A stretch of 45,530 bases of DNA, from contig NZ_CAJTYX010000025.1 of NCBI RefSeq assembly GCF_910583865.1, forward strand, positions 1 to 45,530, given 5' to 3'. The notes under the pieces were generated by a model. That model made no database searches. It saw only the letters and a list, made by a program, of their open reading frames with translations, and had not been told where the DNA came from. A program made the position numbers and the translations under genes. This DNA is from an uncultured Muribaculum sp. (GTDB lineage: Bacteria > Bacteroidota > Bacteroidia > Bacteroidales > Muribaculaceae). Below are positions 25,302 to 34,000 of the stretch, piece after piece; position 1 is the first letter of the stretch, and every line of letters starts with the position of its first letter.

Positions 25302-27431
25302 TCAGTCGGCTTTCTCGAATGTGAGGCTCTTCAGGTCCATCAGGCCGTTCATGCTGCGGAATTCCAGACAGTAGGTGCCTGCCGGGAGGTCGGCCTCGAC
25401 GGTCTTGTCCGCCCATTGGTCGAGAGGGGTGTCGAGTTCTACGTCATGCAGGAACCATATGCCGTCGAGGGCGAGCGAGAAACGTGTGCCGGGTGCCTTG
25501 CGCATGGCCTTGAGCACTATCTTGTATTTGCCGGCTTCACGGATGTCGATTGTGTAGCGGGTCCATTCTTTCTCGCCCATGTTGGCTATGCCGCCTTTGC
25601 GTAGCAGTTCGAGAGGGCGCGTCTGGTCTTTCAGGGCCACGAATTCCTCGTTTGCCGGGCGTTTGAAATAGCTCAGATGCGATTCGGTTTTGCCATTGGC
25701 GTTGACATTGACGGCTTCGGCGGGGATCACGGTGCTCTTTTTCGGTGAAATCACGAAAACGCCTTTCTTGCCGGGACGCCCGAAGTTTTTGATCATGTCG
25801 ATCTTGCCGTCGTGCACGTTGACATCGGTGAAGCATACCGAGCGCAGGGCGCCATGGCCGCTATAGTTGCCTGTGTGGTAGAACTGGTAGGGCTTCCCCT
25901 TGAACCATACGATCGAGCCGTGGGTGGTGTCCTCGCCGTGAGGATTCATGTAAGGCCCTTGCGGAGTCCATGGCCCGAGAGGCGAATCGGAGGTGGCATA
26001 CAGGAGTTTGTTGCCGCCGAGGTGCATGGGATTGCCGTCGGAGTAGGTGAGGAAGTAGACGCCGTCGTGCTTGAACACGAACGGGGCTTCATGGAACGTC
26101 GGGAGCAACGTGCCCTCGGGATCTACCTGCGGCACTGCGTTCTCGTCGGCGAGTTTCGTCCAGTCGTCGGGGTTGAGACGCCCGGCCCAGCACCCCTTGC
26201 GGTCGCCGGAGATGTAGAGGTAGGCCTCGCCGTCGTCATCGACGAAGATACAGGGGTCGATGGTCTTTGGGAGCAGTTCGCCATCTTTGCCGGTGATGAA
26301 GCCCTTGTAGGTCCATGGGCCGACGGGAGTGTCGGAGGTGTAGAGCACGTGCAGCCAGTATTCGCTGTTGTCGTGGGGGAACTTCTTGCGGTCGCGCACG
26401 ATGGTGTACTGCTGGTGGGGGAACACGAAATAGTACTTCCCGTCGCGCTTGTTGTAGGCGGCATCGGGTGCCCACATGAAGCCGTCGCCATGCACCGTGA
26501 AGCCTACCTCTCTGCTGACGTCGGCGTTCACCATGTCGGCATTGAGGAATTCGCCATGGTCGGTCCAGTTCACCATGTCCTGTGTGGAGAATATGTGGTA
26601 ACGGTCCATGCGGTCGCATCCACGGTTAGGCTCCATGTCGTGGGAGGCATAGACATAAAGGGTGCCGGGGTCTGATTCCCACACGTGTGCCGACGGATCG
26701 GCGGTCCATAGGTTGCCTTCGAACTCCTGTCCGAACATCGGTGAGGGGAATTTCACGAACAGAGGCATAGTGTCGTAGCGGTCGGTGAGGGGATATGTGT
26801 ATTTCGTGTCGCTCCATATTCCGTCGACAGGTGTGTCCTTATATTCGCCGGCGTATGCGAACTCGAACTTGTCGACATTCTGGCCGCCGACCGGCGACCA
26901 GCGCAGCACGTGTCGGCCCGGCGAGAGGGCTACCGATGGAAATTTCGCCCGGTTGTAGGTGTTCCATCCGCCGCGCGGGAGTGTCTTGTCGCGTCCCACG
27001 GGCTTGCCGTCGATGGTGATGTGGAATTTGGCGTTGCCGTCGCAGCTGCCTGTGACGATGATGTCGTAGAGTCCGGCATCCTTCACGTCGATTGTGTAAC
27101 ATGCCCAGTCCTCTCCGTCGATATTGCCGAGCACGACTCGTCCGTCGCCGGCATCGTTGACGGGAGCGGCCTTTGCGTCGGCGTCGTGCGTGTCCTTGCG
27201 GTAGGCATTGCTCTGCCCGTTGTTCCTGCGTGCTTCTATGGCTTTGAAATGGTAGGTCTTGTCGAAGCCTCCCGTATCGAAGTCCTCGGCCTCCACCGTG
27301 GTTCCTGATGTGGTCAATTCATGTGGACCGTTGTGGGGCGTGCCGGCGTAGCCGGCTGCCTGCGCCGAAGCGCCGAGTGTGAATGCGGCCATAGCTCCGA
27401 AGGCCGCGCTCCTGTAGATTGTCGGTAACAT
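25302..27431 (-). CDS. Glycosyl hydrolase family 43 with carbohydrate-binding modules
   Basis: This 709-residue secreted enzyme has a signal peptide (MLPTIYRSAAFGAMAAFTLG, cleaved near ASAQA). Residues about 45-200 form a CBM6-like module (GTTVEAEDFDTGGFDKTYHF, GLYDIIVTGSCDGNAKFHI). The five-bladed GH43 propeller follows at about 230-560 with candidate catalytic acids in WTADPSAHVWESD, IDPCIFVDDDGEAYLYISGD and FHEAPFVFKHDGVYFLTYSD. A second CBM6-like module closes the protein (about 590-709). GH43 enzymes are mainly arabinofuranosidases or beta-xylosidases; the subfamily is not assignable by eye. It is convergent with GH29 and within reach of the HTCS locus, with its own -7 box upstream. Confidence 0.92.
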   Translation of the reverse strand: MLPTIYRSAAFGAMAAFTLGASAQAAGYAGTPHNGPHELTTSGTTVEAEDFDTGGFDKTYHFKAIEARRNNGQSNAYRKDTHDADAKAAPVNDAGDGRVVLGNIDGEDWACYTIDVKDAGLYDIIVTGSCDGNAKFHITIDGKPVGRDKTLPRGGWNTYNRAKFPSVALSPGRHVLRWSPVGGQNVDKFEFAYAGEYKDTPVDGIWSDTKYTYPLTDRYDTMPLFVKFPSPMFGQEFEGNLWTADPSAHVWESDPGTLYVYASHDMEPNRGCDRMDRYHIFSTQDMVNWTDHGEFLNADMVNADVSREVGFTVHGDGFMWAPDAAYNKRDGKYYFVFPHQQYTIVRDRKKFPHDNSEYWLHVLYTSDTPVGPWTYKGFITGKDGELLPKTIDPCIFVDDDGEAYLYISGDRKGCWAGRLNPDDWTKLADENAVPQVDPEGTLLPTFHEAPFVFKHDGVYFLTYSDGNPMHLGGNKLLYATSDSPLGPWTPQGPYMNPHGEDTTHGSIVWFKGKPYQFYHTGNYSGHGALRSVCFTDVNVHDGKIDMIKNFGRPGKKGVFVISPKKSTVIPAEAVNVNANGKTESHLSYFKRPANEEFVALKDQTRPLELLRKGGIANMGEKEWTRYTIDIREAGKYKIVLKAMRKAPGTRFSLALDGIWFLHDVELDTPLDQWADKTVEADLPAGTYCLEFRSMNGLMDLKSLTFEKAD

Positions 27432-27556
27432 ATCGCTTAACTGTGTTTTGCTTTGGGATGGCGATGCGTCGAAACGTGACCGAAGCCGAATGTCGATAGC
27501 GACGACCCAGATGAGCCATTATGACACACCCTCATTGTCCCGTGGTATTTCTGTCG

Positions 27557-27564
27557 CAAAATTA
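27557..27564 (-). promoter_or_regulatory. Candidate -7 box for GH43
   Basis: TAATTTTG on the minus strand, about 126 bases upstream of the GH43 ATG, implying a long leader. No clear -33 element. Confidence 0.45.
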
Positions 27565-27599
27565 GTCCGGGGTGATTAACAGTCCGGCGATATTCCAAT

Positions 27600-27640
27600 T
27601 AAAAAGGACTTAAATCCCGCTTAATAGGGATTTAAGTCCT
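27600..27640 (-). terminator. Terminator of the gal operon
   Basis: A perfect 14-bp stem, AGGACTTAAATCCC (27605-27618) with GGGATTTAAGTCCT (27627-27640). On the minus strand it is followed by a run of five Ts. It lies 46 bases beyond the nucleotidyltransferase stop. Confidence 0.85.
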
Positions 27641-27686
27641 GGATGTTTGTAGAATGTCTACTGAAGGAACGGCTTGTATCCGTTTG

Positions 27687-28589
27687 TCAGAAGAGTTTCT
27701 CTGGATATGTGCCGTCGCGGTGGAGTTCGGCGAACTTGGCCACCACTCCGGGACGGTCGGCAGCGTAGGTCACGCCGAACCACTTGGAATCGGTGTCGAG
27801 TACCTTCACGGTAGCTTCGCCCGAGTTGATGAGGGTGTCGATGCAGAGGGGGATGAAGAATTCAGCCTTGGGCGTGTCGATGTCCTTCTCAAGGAATTTC
27901 TTGAACTCGCGTTCGCTGAAGTCGAAGTAGTCGGGAGTGAAGCCCCAGAGGTTCATCGATACGGGAGTGTTGGGCTGAAGTGTCTGCACCTGGCCGTTCT
28001 CGTCGGTGAACACGATGTTGTGGTCCTTGTCGTAGGAGATGGCCGTACGCTCTACAACTGAGGTGAGCAGTCCGTCCTTGTTCTCACAGACGCCACGTGC
28101 CACAGAGCCGTTCTCGGTCATGGTGTTGCCTACGCGGAATCCTACCATGCAGTAGTCGCCTTTCTTGTCGCGCGGACGCTGAAGTTCCTCGGCAATCACG
28201 CGGAACGCGTCGCGGCCATAGAAGTCGTCGGCGTTGATCACGGCAAACGGCTCCTTGATCACATCCTTGCCCATGAGCACGGCGTGGTTTGTGCCCCAGG
28301 GCTTCGTGCGGTCGGCGGGGCAGGTAAAGCCCTCGGGGAGCGCGTCGGTCGACTGGAACACTACCTCCACGGGGATATGTCCCTCGTATTTCGAAAGAAT
28401 CTTGTCGCGGAAATCCTGCTCGAAGTCCTTGCGGATCACGAATACCACTTTGCCGAATCCTGAATGGATGGCATCGTAGATCGAATAGTCCATGATGGTC
28501 TCGCCGTTAGGTCCGAGACCGTCGAGCTGCTTGAGGCCGCCGTAACGGCTTCCCATTCCGGCTGCAAGTACAAATAATGTTGGTTTCAT
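27687..28589 (-). CDS. Sugar-phosphate nucleotidyltransferase
   Basis: This 300-residue enzyme of the NTP_transferase family couples a nucleoside triphosphate to a sugar-1-phosphate. The N-terminal loop LAAGMGSRYGGLKQLDGLGP is the nucleotide-binding signature, and VINADDFYGRDAF holds the metal-binding Asp pair. The final third is an alpha/beta tail without hexapeptide repeats. It is last in an operon with galK and galM, 34 bases after galM. Because galT is absent here, it may form UDP-galactose directly from galactose-1-phosphate and UTP, or it may be the UDP-glucose enzyme. Base and sugar specificity cannot be read from the sequence. Confidence 0.85.
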   Translation of the reverse strand: MKPTLFVLAAGMGSRYGGLKQLDGLGPNGETIMDYSIYDAIHSGFGKVVFVIRKDFEQDFRDKILSKYEGHIPVEVVFQSTDALPEGFTCPADRTKPWGTNHAVLMGKDVIKEPFAVINADDFYGRDAFRVIAEELQRPRDKKGDYCMVGFRVGNTMTENGSVARGVCENKDGLLTSVVERTAISYDKDHNIVFTDENGQVQTLQPNTPVSMNLWGFTPDYFDFSEREFKKFLEKDIDTPKAEFFIPLCIDTLINSGEATVKVLDTDSKWFGVTYAADRPGVVAKFAELHRDGTYPEKLF

Positions 28590-28623
28590 TGTTGTATAAG
28601 TGTGTTCAAAAATGACTTGAATG

Positions 28624-29667
28624 TCACGCGATTCCGAATTTGTAGATTATGCGCTGCTCGTATACCTCGCCCGGGCCGAGTATCTGCGAGGGGAAGTTGC
28701 GGTGGTTGGGAGAGTCGGGCATTCCCTGGCACTCGATGGCCACGCCGTCGTAGTCGGCATACTCCTTTCCGCTCTTGCTCGCCGGGCATCCGGAGAGCCA
28801 GTTGCCGGTGTACACCTGCGCGGCGGGCTGGGAAGTGGACACTTCGAGTACTCGTCCGCTGCGCTCGGCTTCGAGGCGCGCCACGGGTGCCATAGTGTGC
28901 TTGTGCCAGTTGTCAATCACCCAGCAGTTGTCATACCCCTTGCCGTAGTTGAGTGCGGGGAAGTCGGCCTTTATGTCGTCGCCGATTACCTTCCCTTTGG
29001 TGAAGTCCATCGGTGTGCCCTCGACCGGGGCGAACTCACCCGTGGGGATAAGTGTATCGTCGGTGGGCAGGTAGCGTGAGGCCGCGAGGGTGAGCTTGTG
29101 GCCGAGCACTGAACCGGCGTCCTCTCCGTCGAGGTTGAAGTAGGCATGGTTGGTGAGGTTGACCACCGTTTTTTTGTCGCATTCGGCAAGATAGTCGATG
29201 ATCAGCTCGTTGTCGTTGGTCCAGGTGTAGAGCACGGTGGCTGTGAGAGTGCCGGGGTAGCCTTCTTCTCCGTCGGTCGAGGTGTAATCCATCTTCACCT
29301 GGCATCCGCGCGACTCTTCCTTCCAGATCTTGTTCATGAATCCTTCGGGACCGCCGTGCAGCGCGTTGGGTCCGTTGTTGACAGCAAGTTCATACTCCTT
29401 CCCGGCGAGGGTGAAGCGCCCTTTGGCTATGCGGTTGGCGTAGCGTCCGGGAGTCTTGCCCATGCATGGGCCGTCGGCGATGTAGTCGGCGGCCTTGGCA
29501 TATCCCAGGGCTACGTCGGCAAGCTTGCCGTCGCGGTCGGGCACGACGACGCTGACTATGCCGGCTCCGAGGGTAGACAAGGTGACTGATGCACCGTTGT
29601 CGTTGGTGATTGTGATGAGAGTGACTTCCCCTCGGGGTGTCTGCTCGAATTTCTTGTCGATTTTCAT
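28624..29667 (-). CDS. galM: Aldose 1-epimerase (galactose mutarotase)
   Basis: This 347-residue enzyme interconverts alpha and beta anomers of galactose so galactokinase can use it. Family marks are GKTPGRYANRIAKGRF, NNGPNALHGGPEGF with the general-acid His region, LTNHAYFNLDG with the catalytic His, and VYTGNWLSG plus AIECQGMPDSPNH toward the C-terminus holding the catalytic Glu. No signal peptide is evident, so it is cytoplasmic. It begins one base past the galK stop, so the two are co-transcribed and probably translationally coupled. Confidence 0.95.
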   Translation of the reverse strand: MKIDKKFEQTPRGEVTLITITNDNGASVTLSTLGAGIVSVVVPDRDGKLADVALGYAKAADYIADGPCMGKTPGRYANRIAKGRFTLAGKEYELAVNNGPNALHGGPEGFMNKIWKEESRGCQVKMDYTSTDGEEGYPGTLTATVLYTWTNDNELIIDYLAECDKKTVVNLTNHAYFNLDGEDAGSVLGHKLTLAASRYLPTDDTLIPTGEFAPVEGTPMDFTKGKVIGDDIKADFPALNYGKGYDNCWVIDNWHKHTMAPVARLEAERSGRVLEVSTSQPAAQVYTGNWLSGCPASKSGKEYADYDGVAIECQGMPDSPNHRNFPSQILGPGEVYEQRIIYKFGIA

Positions 29668-29668
29668 A

Positions 29669-30811
29669 TCAATCTTCTACTTTGCGTGCGCCGTCGCTGA
29701 CGATTACATCGTAGATAACGGGTTCGTGGCCGTACTTGGCGTTGAACTTTTCCTTTGCGGTCTTGATGAAGTTGTCGTAGAGGTCGTCCTTGACGAGGTT
29801 GATGGTGCAGCCGCCGAATCCGCCGCCCATGATGCGCGATCCTGCCACGCCGCACTCCTTGGCTATGTCGTTGAGGTAGTCAAGTTCCTCGCAGCTTACC
29901 TCATAGAGTTTCGACATGCCTTCGTGGGTCTTGTACATGCGGTCGCCCACGGTGGCGTAATCGCCTTTCTGGAGGGCATCGCACACGTCGAGCACACGCT
30001 GTTTCTCGCCGATGACATAGACGGCGCGTTTGTAATCTTCTTCGGAGATTTTATCCTTGATTTTCTCGAGATCCGCCATCTCGGCATCGCGCAATGTCTC
30101 TACGCCGAGGGTGCGGGCCACGTTCTCACATGATGCGCGGCGCTTGTTGTAGGGGGAGTCTACGAGTTCGTGTTTCACCTTGGAGTCGACGAGCACGAGC
30201 CTGTAGCCGTCGAGCTTGAAGGGGAAGTATTCATATTCGAGCGAACGGCAGTCGAGACGGATGAGATGGTCTTTCTTTCCGAATACCGATGCGAACTGGT
30301 CCATGATGCCGCAGTTCACGCCGCAATAGTTGTGCTCGGTCGACTGTCCGATCTTTGCCAGCTCGAACTTGTCGATCTTGTCGTCGTTGAACATGTTGTT
30401 GAGGGCGAAAGCGAAGCAGCTTTCGAGTGCTGCGGACGATGACAGGCCTGCCCCTAGGGGTACGTTGCCGGCGAATACGGCGTCAAAACCCTTGACGGTG
30501 CCTCCGCGCTTGATTATCTCGCGGCATACGCCGAATATGTAGCGCGCCCACTGCTGTTTGGGTGCGTCCTCTTCGTTCAGCCCGAATTCGGCGTATTCGT
30601 CGATGTCGATCGAGTAGACGCGCACCTTGTCCGTGCCGTTTGCCTTGAGTTCGGCCATGATTACCTTGTCGATGGCGCCGGGGAATACGAATCCGCCGTT
30701 GTAGTCGGTGTGTTCGCCGATGAGGTTGATGCGTCCTGCCGAAGCGTATAGGGTGCCTGAAGTGCCGAAGCGGTCGATGAACTGCTTGCGGATGTTCTCT
30801 TTCATGTCCAT
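29669..30811 (-). CDS. galK: Galactokinase
   Basis: This 380-residue GHMP kinase phosphorylates alpha-D-galactose to galactose-1-phosphate with ATP. The substrate motif GRINLIGEHTDYNGGFVFPG (residues about 25-45), the ATP loop VPLGAGLSSSAALESCFAF and the C-terminal GSRIMGGGFGGCTINLV are all intact. The ATG at 30811 (MDMKENIRKQF) is used; the Met two codons later is equally possible. It is the first gene of galK-galM-nucleotidyltransferase. A TAAATTTG box 47 bases upstream and a pair of CGGTCAAT sites further up suggest regulated expression. No galactose permease or galT lies in the operon. Confidence 0.96.
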   Translation of the reverse strand: MDMKENIRKQFIDRFGTSGTLYASAGRINLIGEHTDYNGGFVFPGAIDKVIMAELKANGTDKVRVYSIDIDEYAEFGLNEEDAPKQQWARYIFGVCREIIKRGGTVKGFDAVFAGNVPLGAGLSSSAALESCFAFALNNMFNDDKIDKFELAKIGQSTEHNYCGVNCGIMDQFASVFGKKDHLIRLDCRSLEYEYFPFKLDGYRLVLVDSKVKHELVDSPYNKRRASCENVARTLGVETLRDAEMADLEKIKDKISEEDYKRAVYVIGEKQRVLDVCDALQKGDYATVGDRMYKTHEGMSKLYEVSCEELDYLNDIAKECGVAGSRIMGGGFGGCTINLVKDDLYDNFIKTAKEKFNAKYGHEPVIYDVIVSDGARKVED

Positions 30812-30857
30812 GATGTTAGTGTTGTTGGGTTAAGAATAAATCGATTGGTTAATATTG

Positions 30858-30865
30858 CAAATTTA
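30858..30865 (-). promoter_or_regulatory. -7 box for the gal operon
   Basis: TAAATTTG on the minus strand; the galK ATG is 46 bases downstream. The -33 element is weak, as is common for activated promoters. Confidence 0.5.
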
Positions 30866-30896
30866 ATCATTCCTTTTGTAACCCGGGTCATTTATT

Positions 30897-30925
30897 CGGT
30901 CAATTTACGTGACAAAACGGTCAAT
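30897..30925 (-). promoter_or_regulatory. Paired CGGTCAAT sites upstream of galK
   Basis: CGGTCAAT on the plus strand at 30897-30904 and 30918-30925, exactly 21 bp apart (two helical turns), 32-60 bases upstream of the galK -7 box. The position fits an activator binding as a direct-repeat dimer. Confidence 0.4.
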
Positions 30926-30954
30926 AATCATTTTTCCGTAGGGTATTGATGCAG

Positions 30955-30995
30955 AAAAAGGATGGAGTAGCGCCGTATGCGACACTGCTCCATCC
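30955..30995 (-). terminator. Terminator of GH95
   Basis: GGATGGAG (30960-30967) and CTCCATCC (30988-30995) form the base of a hairpin. On the minus strand it is followed by five Ts (30959-30955). It lies 34 bases past the GH95 stop. Confidence 0.8.
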
Positions 30996-31028
30996 GCAGG
31001 AATATAGCAGACTTAGAGAATACCCACC

Positions 31029-34000
31029 TTATTGTATTTTGGCTACTTTCCGGGAACCTACGATGTAGAGTCCGGGGTTGAGTCCGTCGAGGGCTGAGTG
31101 GCTTTCGGCATCCCGGCGCAGCAGGCATCCGTCGACGGAATATACGTCGACACGGGTGTGGGCGTCATCAGCTATGGTATCGTCGATGCCGGACGATGAT
31201 ACCTGAGCGAATGTGAAGCTCTTGAGGTTGGTGCCTCCGGTGTCGAGCGAAGCGCGCATCAAATGCTTCCCTCCGGAAATTGATATCGGGGTGTCGGTCG
31301 ACACGTCGAAGTGCTTGGAGTCATCCCAGCCCCGTCCGTCGAAACCGTAGGTGTGTACAGTCTTGCCGTCGATGCTGATGCGTAGACGGCGTCCCGGAGT
31401 GTCGGCACCTACTTTTGAGATTATATGGTATTCACCATCTTCCGGACATGTGAACGTGTATTCGAAGTAGTCGCCGTCGCTCGTGTGCTCGATTTTGCCT
31501 TCGCTGTTGATGCTTGCGGTGGCGGTGAGGTTGAACGGATAGGTGCTGAACACGGTGCCTGTGGTGGCCTGCTTGTGGCGGTAGCTCCCTTCGGCGGTGT
31601 CAAACAGTCCGGCGATGATAGTGCCGGGAATGGTATGGTTGAAGGTGACAGCCGGTTTTCCGGGGTCGGTCTGTCCGGGAGCGGGACAGGTGGCGGGCGT
31701 GATTGTCACGGGAGTGCCTGCGGTGACACCGAGCACAAGCTCGTTGTCGCCGATGCGTTCCTTGACCGTTGCACCTGACACGTCGGCAGTGGCCGCACCG
31801 GGGAATTTGACGGTACATTCGCCCGACTCGCCCTTGTCTTTAAGGATGGTGGCTGTAGTGAGGCATCCACCTTCCCATTGTGCGTCCACGATGTAACCGC
31901 CTCTGGCGCGCATGCCGCTGAAAGCTCCGTCGGCCCAGTCGTCGGGGAGCGCGGGGAGAATCTCGATGGCGTCGCCCTGGCTTTGCAGGAGCATCTCGGC
32001 CATTCCGGCGGTAACGCCGAAGTTTCCGTCAATCTGGAATGGCGGGTGGGCGTCAAACAGGTTTTTGAATACGCCTCCGGGCATGTTGGAGCCGTTCTGT
32101 GTAAGGTTCATGCATCCTTTGAGCAGGGAGTGGGCGCGGTTTCCGTCGCGCAGTCGTGCCCAGAAGTTGAGTTTCCATGCGCGGCTCCATCCCGTACCTT
32201 CATCTCCTCTGGTGTCGAGCGTGATTTTCATGGCGTCGGCATATGCGCTCTCTTCGGGTGAGCGTCCAGGCACTATCTGCGATCCGGGATGCAGCCAGAA
32301 TAGGTGGTTGGTGTGGCGGTGTGTGCCGGTGTAGCGTTGCTCGTCGCGGTTCCAGGAGCCGTCGCCGGTAAGGTCGCGGCGCACCTCGTCCTTCCATTCC
32401 ATGAACTGTCCGCCGAGCCCGATGCGCGGCATCGAGAGGCGAGAGCGTGCTGCCGCGATTTCTCCGACTTCCTTTTCGCCGGAGCGTCCGAGGATGTCGG
32501 CGCCTTCAAGGGCTGCGGTGAACATCTCGTAGATTATGCCCTGGGTGGCGGTGCAGCCAAGGGAGAACTCGCCATGCTCGGGAGAGAGCGATGGGTTGGC
32601 AACGAGAGTGCCGTCGCGTTCGTCCTCCCATAGATTGTCTACCCAGAAGAGGCATGCGTCGAGGAGCGTCTGATAGTTTCCGCGCAGGAATTCGATGTCC
32701 TGTGTGAACAGATAGTGTTCCCAGATGTCCTGGCATGCCCACAGTCCCCCTTCCGGGAAATAGGAATGTGTGCCGTCGGCGGCAGGTGCGGTATTGCCCC
32801 AGGCGTTCACCTCGTGGTAGGTGGTCCAGCCGCGCACATCGCCTCCGTCGGGGCGGCTATGGTAGTGGCGCGCGGTGGCCACTCCGTGCGGCGCGAGCTG
32901 GTTTACGAAGTCGATCATGGGGAGATGGCATTCCGAGAGGTTGGTCTGTTCGGCAGGCCAGTAGTTCATCTGCACGTTGATGTTGGTGTGGTAGTCGGAG
33001 TTCCATGCTCCGGCGGTCTTTTCACACCATACACCCTGGAGGTTGGCGGGGAGCGATCCGGGACGGGATGAGGCGATCAGCAGGTAGCGTCCGTACTGGT
33101 AGTATAGTGTCTCGAGGTAGTGGCGGTCGTTGTCGGAAGGGTTGCCGTCACGCAGCGCTTCGAGAAGGCGGTCGGTGCATGCGGCAGGCTCAGTGATGTT
33201 TTTGCCGAGCTGTATCTTGTTGGCATTGTAGAGAGTGTGGTAGTCGTCGAGATGCACCGAACGCAGCGACCCGAGACTTTTCCCGGCTGCGGCATCGACA
33301 CGCTCCTTGGCTATGGCCATGGGATCTGCGCTACGGTCGATATAGTCGAATGTAGCGTCATAGCATGGCTTGTAGTTGGTGGCTGCCGACATGACGAGCA
33401 CAAGGTCGGTGACGTCATCAGCGAGAAGCGATCTGCCGTCGTCGGCAATCTTGACCGTGCCGCCATTGTGCGAATGTACTCCGATCACCTGGGCGAAACG
33501 GAGGAAATCTTTCCAGTTGTCGTTCTCGCGACGGCGCACGTTGCTTACGGGTGTGGGCCATCCGGTGAGCACGATCTGTCCGTCGGAGTTGACCGATATG
33601 TCGTGGTCGCTGTGGGGCGAGGTGACGCTTATGCGTCGTGAGAATGGTTTGTCGGCTGCCAGGTGCATCACAAGGATGTTGTCGGGGTAGCTCATGAAAT
33701 ATTCACGGGTATATGTGCACTCTCCCGAGGTGTAGGTCACGTATTGTACGGCATTGTCTATGTCGAGCGAGCGTCGGTAGTCCCGGTAGTCGCGGGTGGC
33801 GACGTCAAGCTCGATTACGCTCAACTGCGGTTTCTGGCCTGCGCCCTGTAGCGACGTGATGGACAGACGGAAAAAGCGGTAGCCGGAAAGTGTTTCGGGA
33901 AATTTGAAGTATTTCTTTGTCTTGCGCTCGTCGTCGCTCCAGAACTTCCCATCCTGTGAGTCAATCTCATCGTATGTGACCCCGTCGCGTGATGCGTAGA

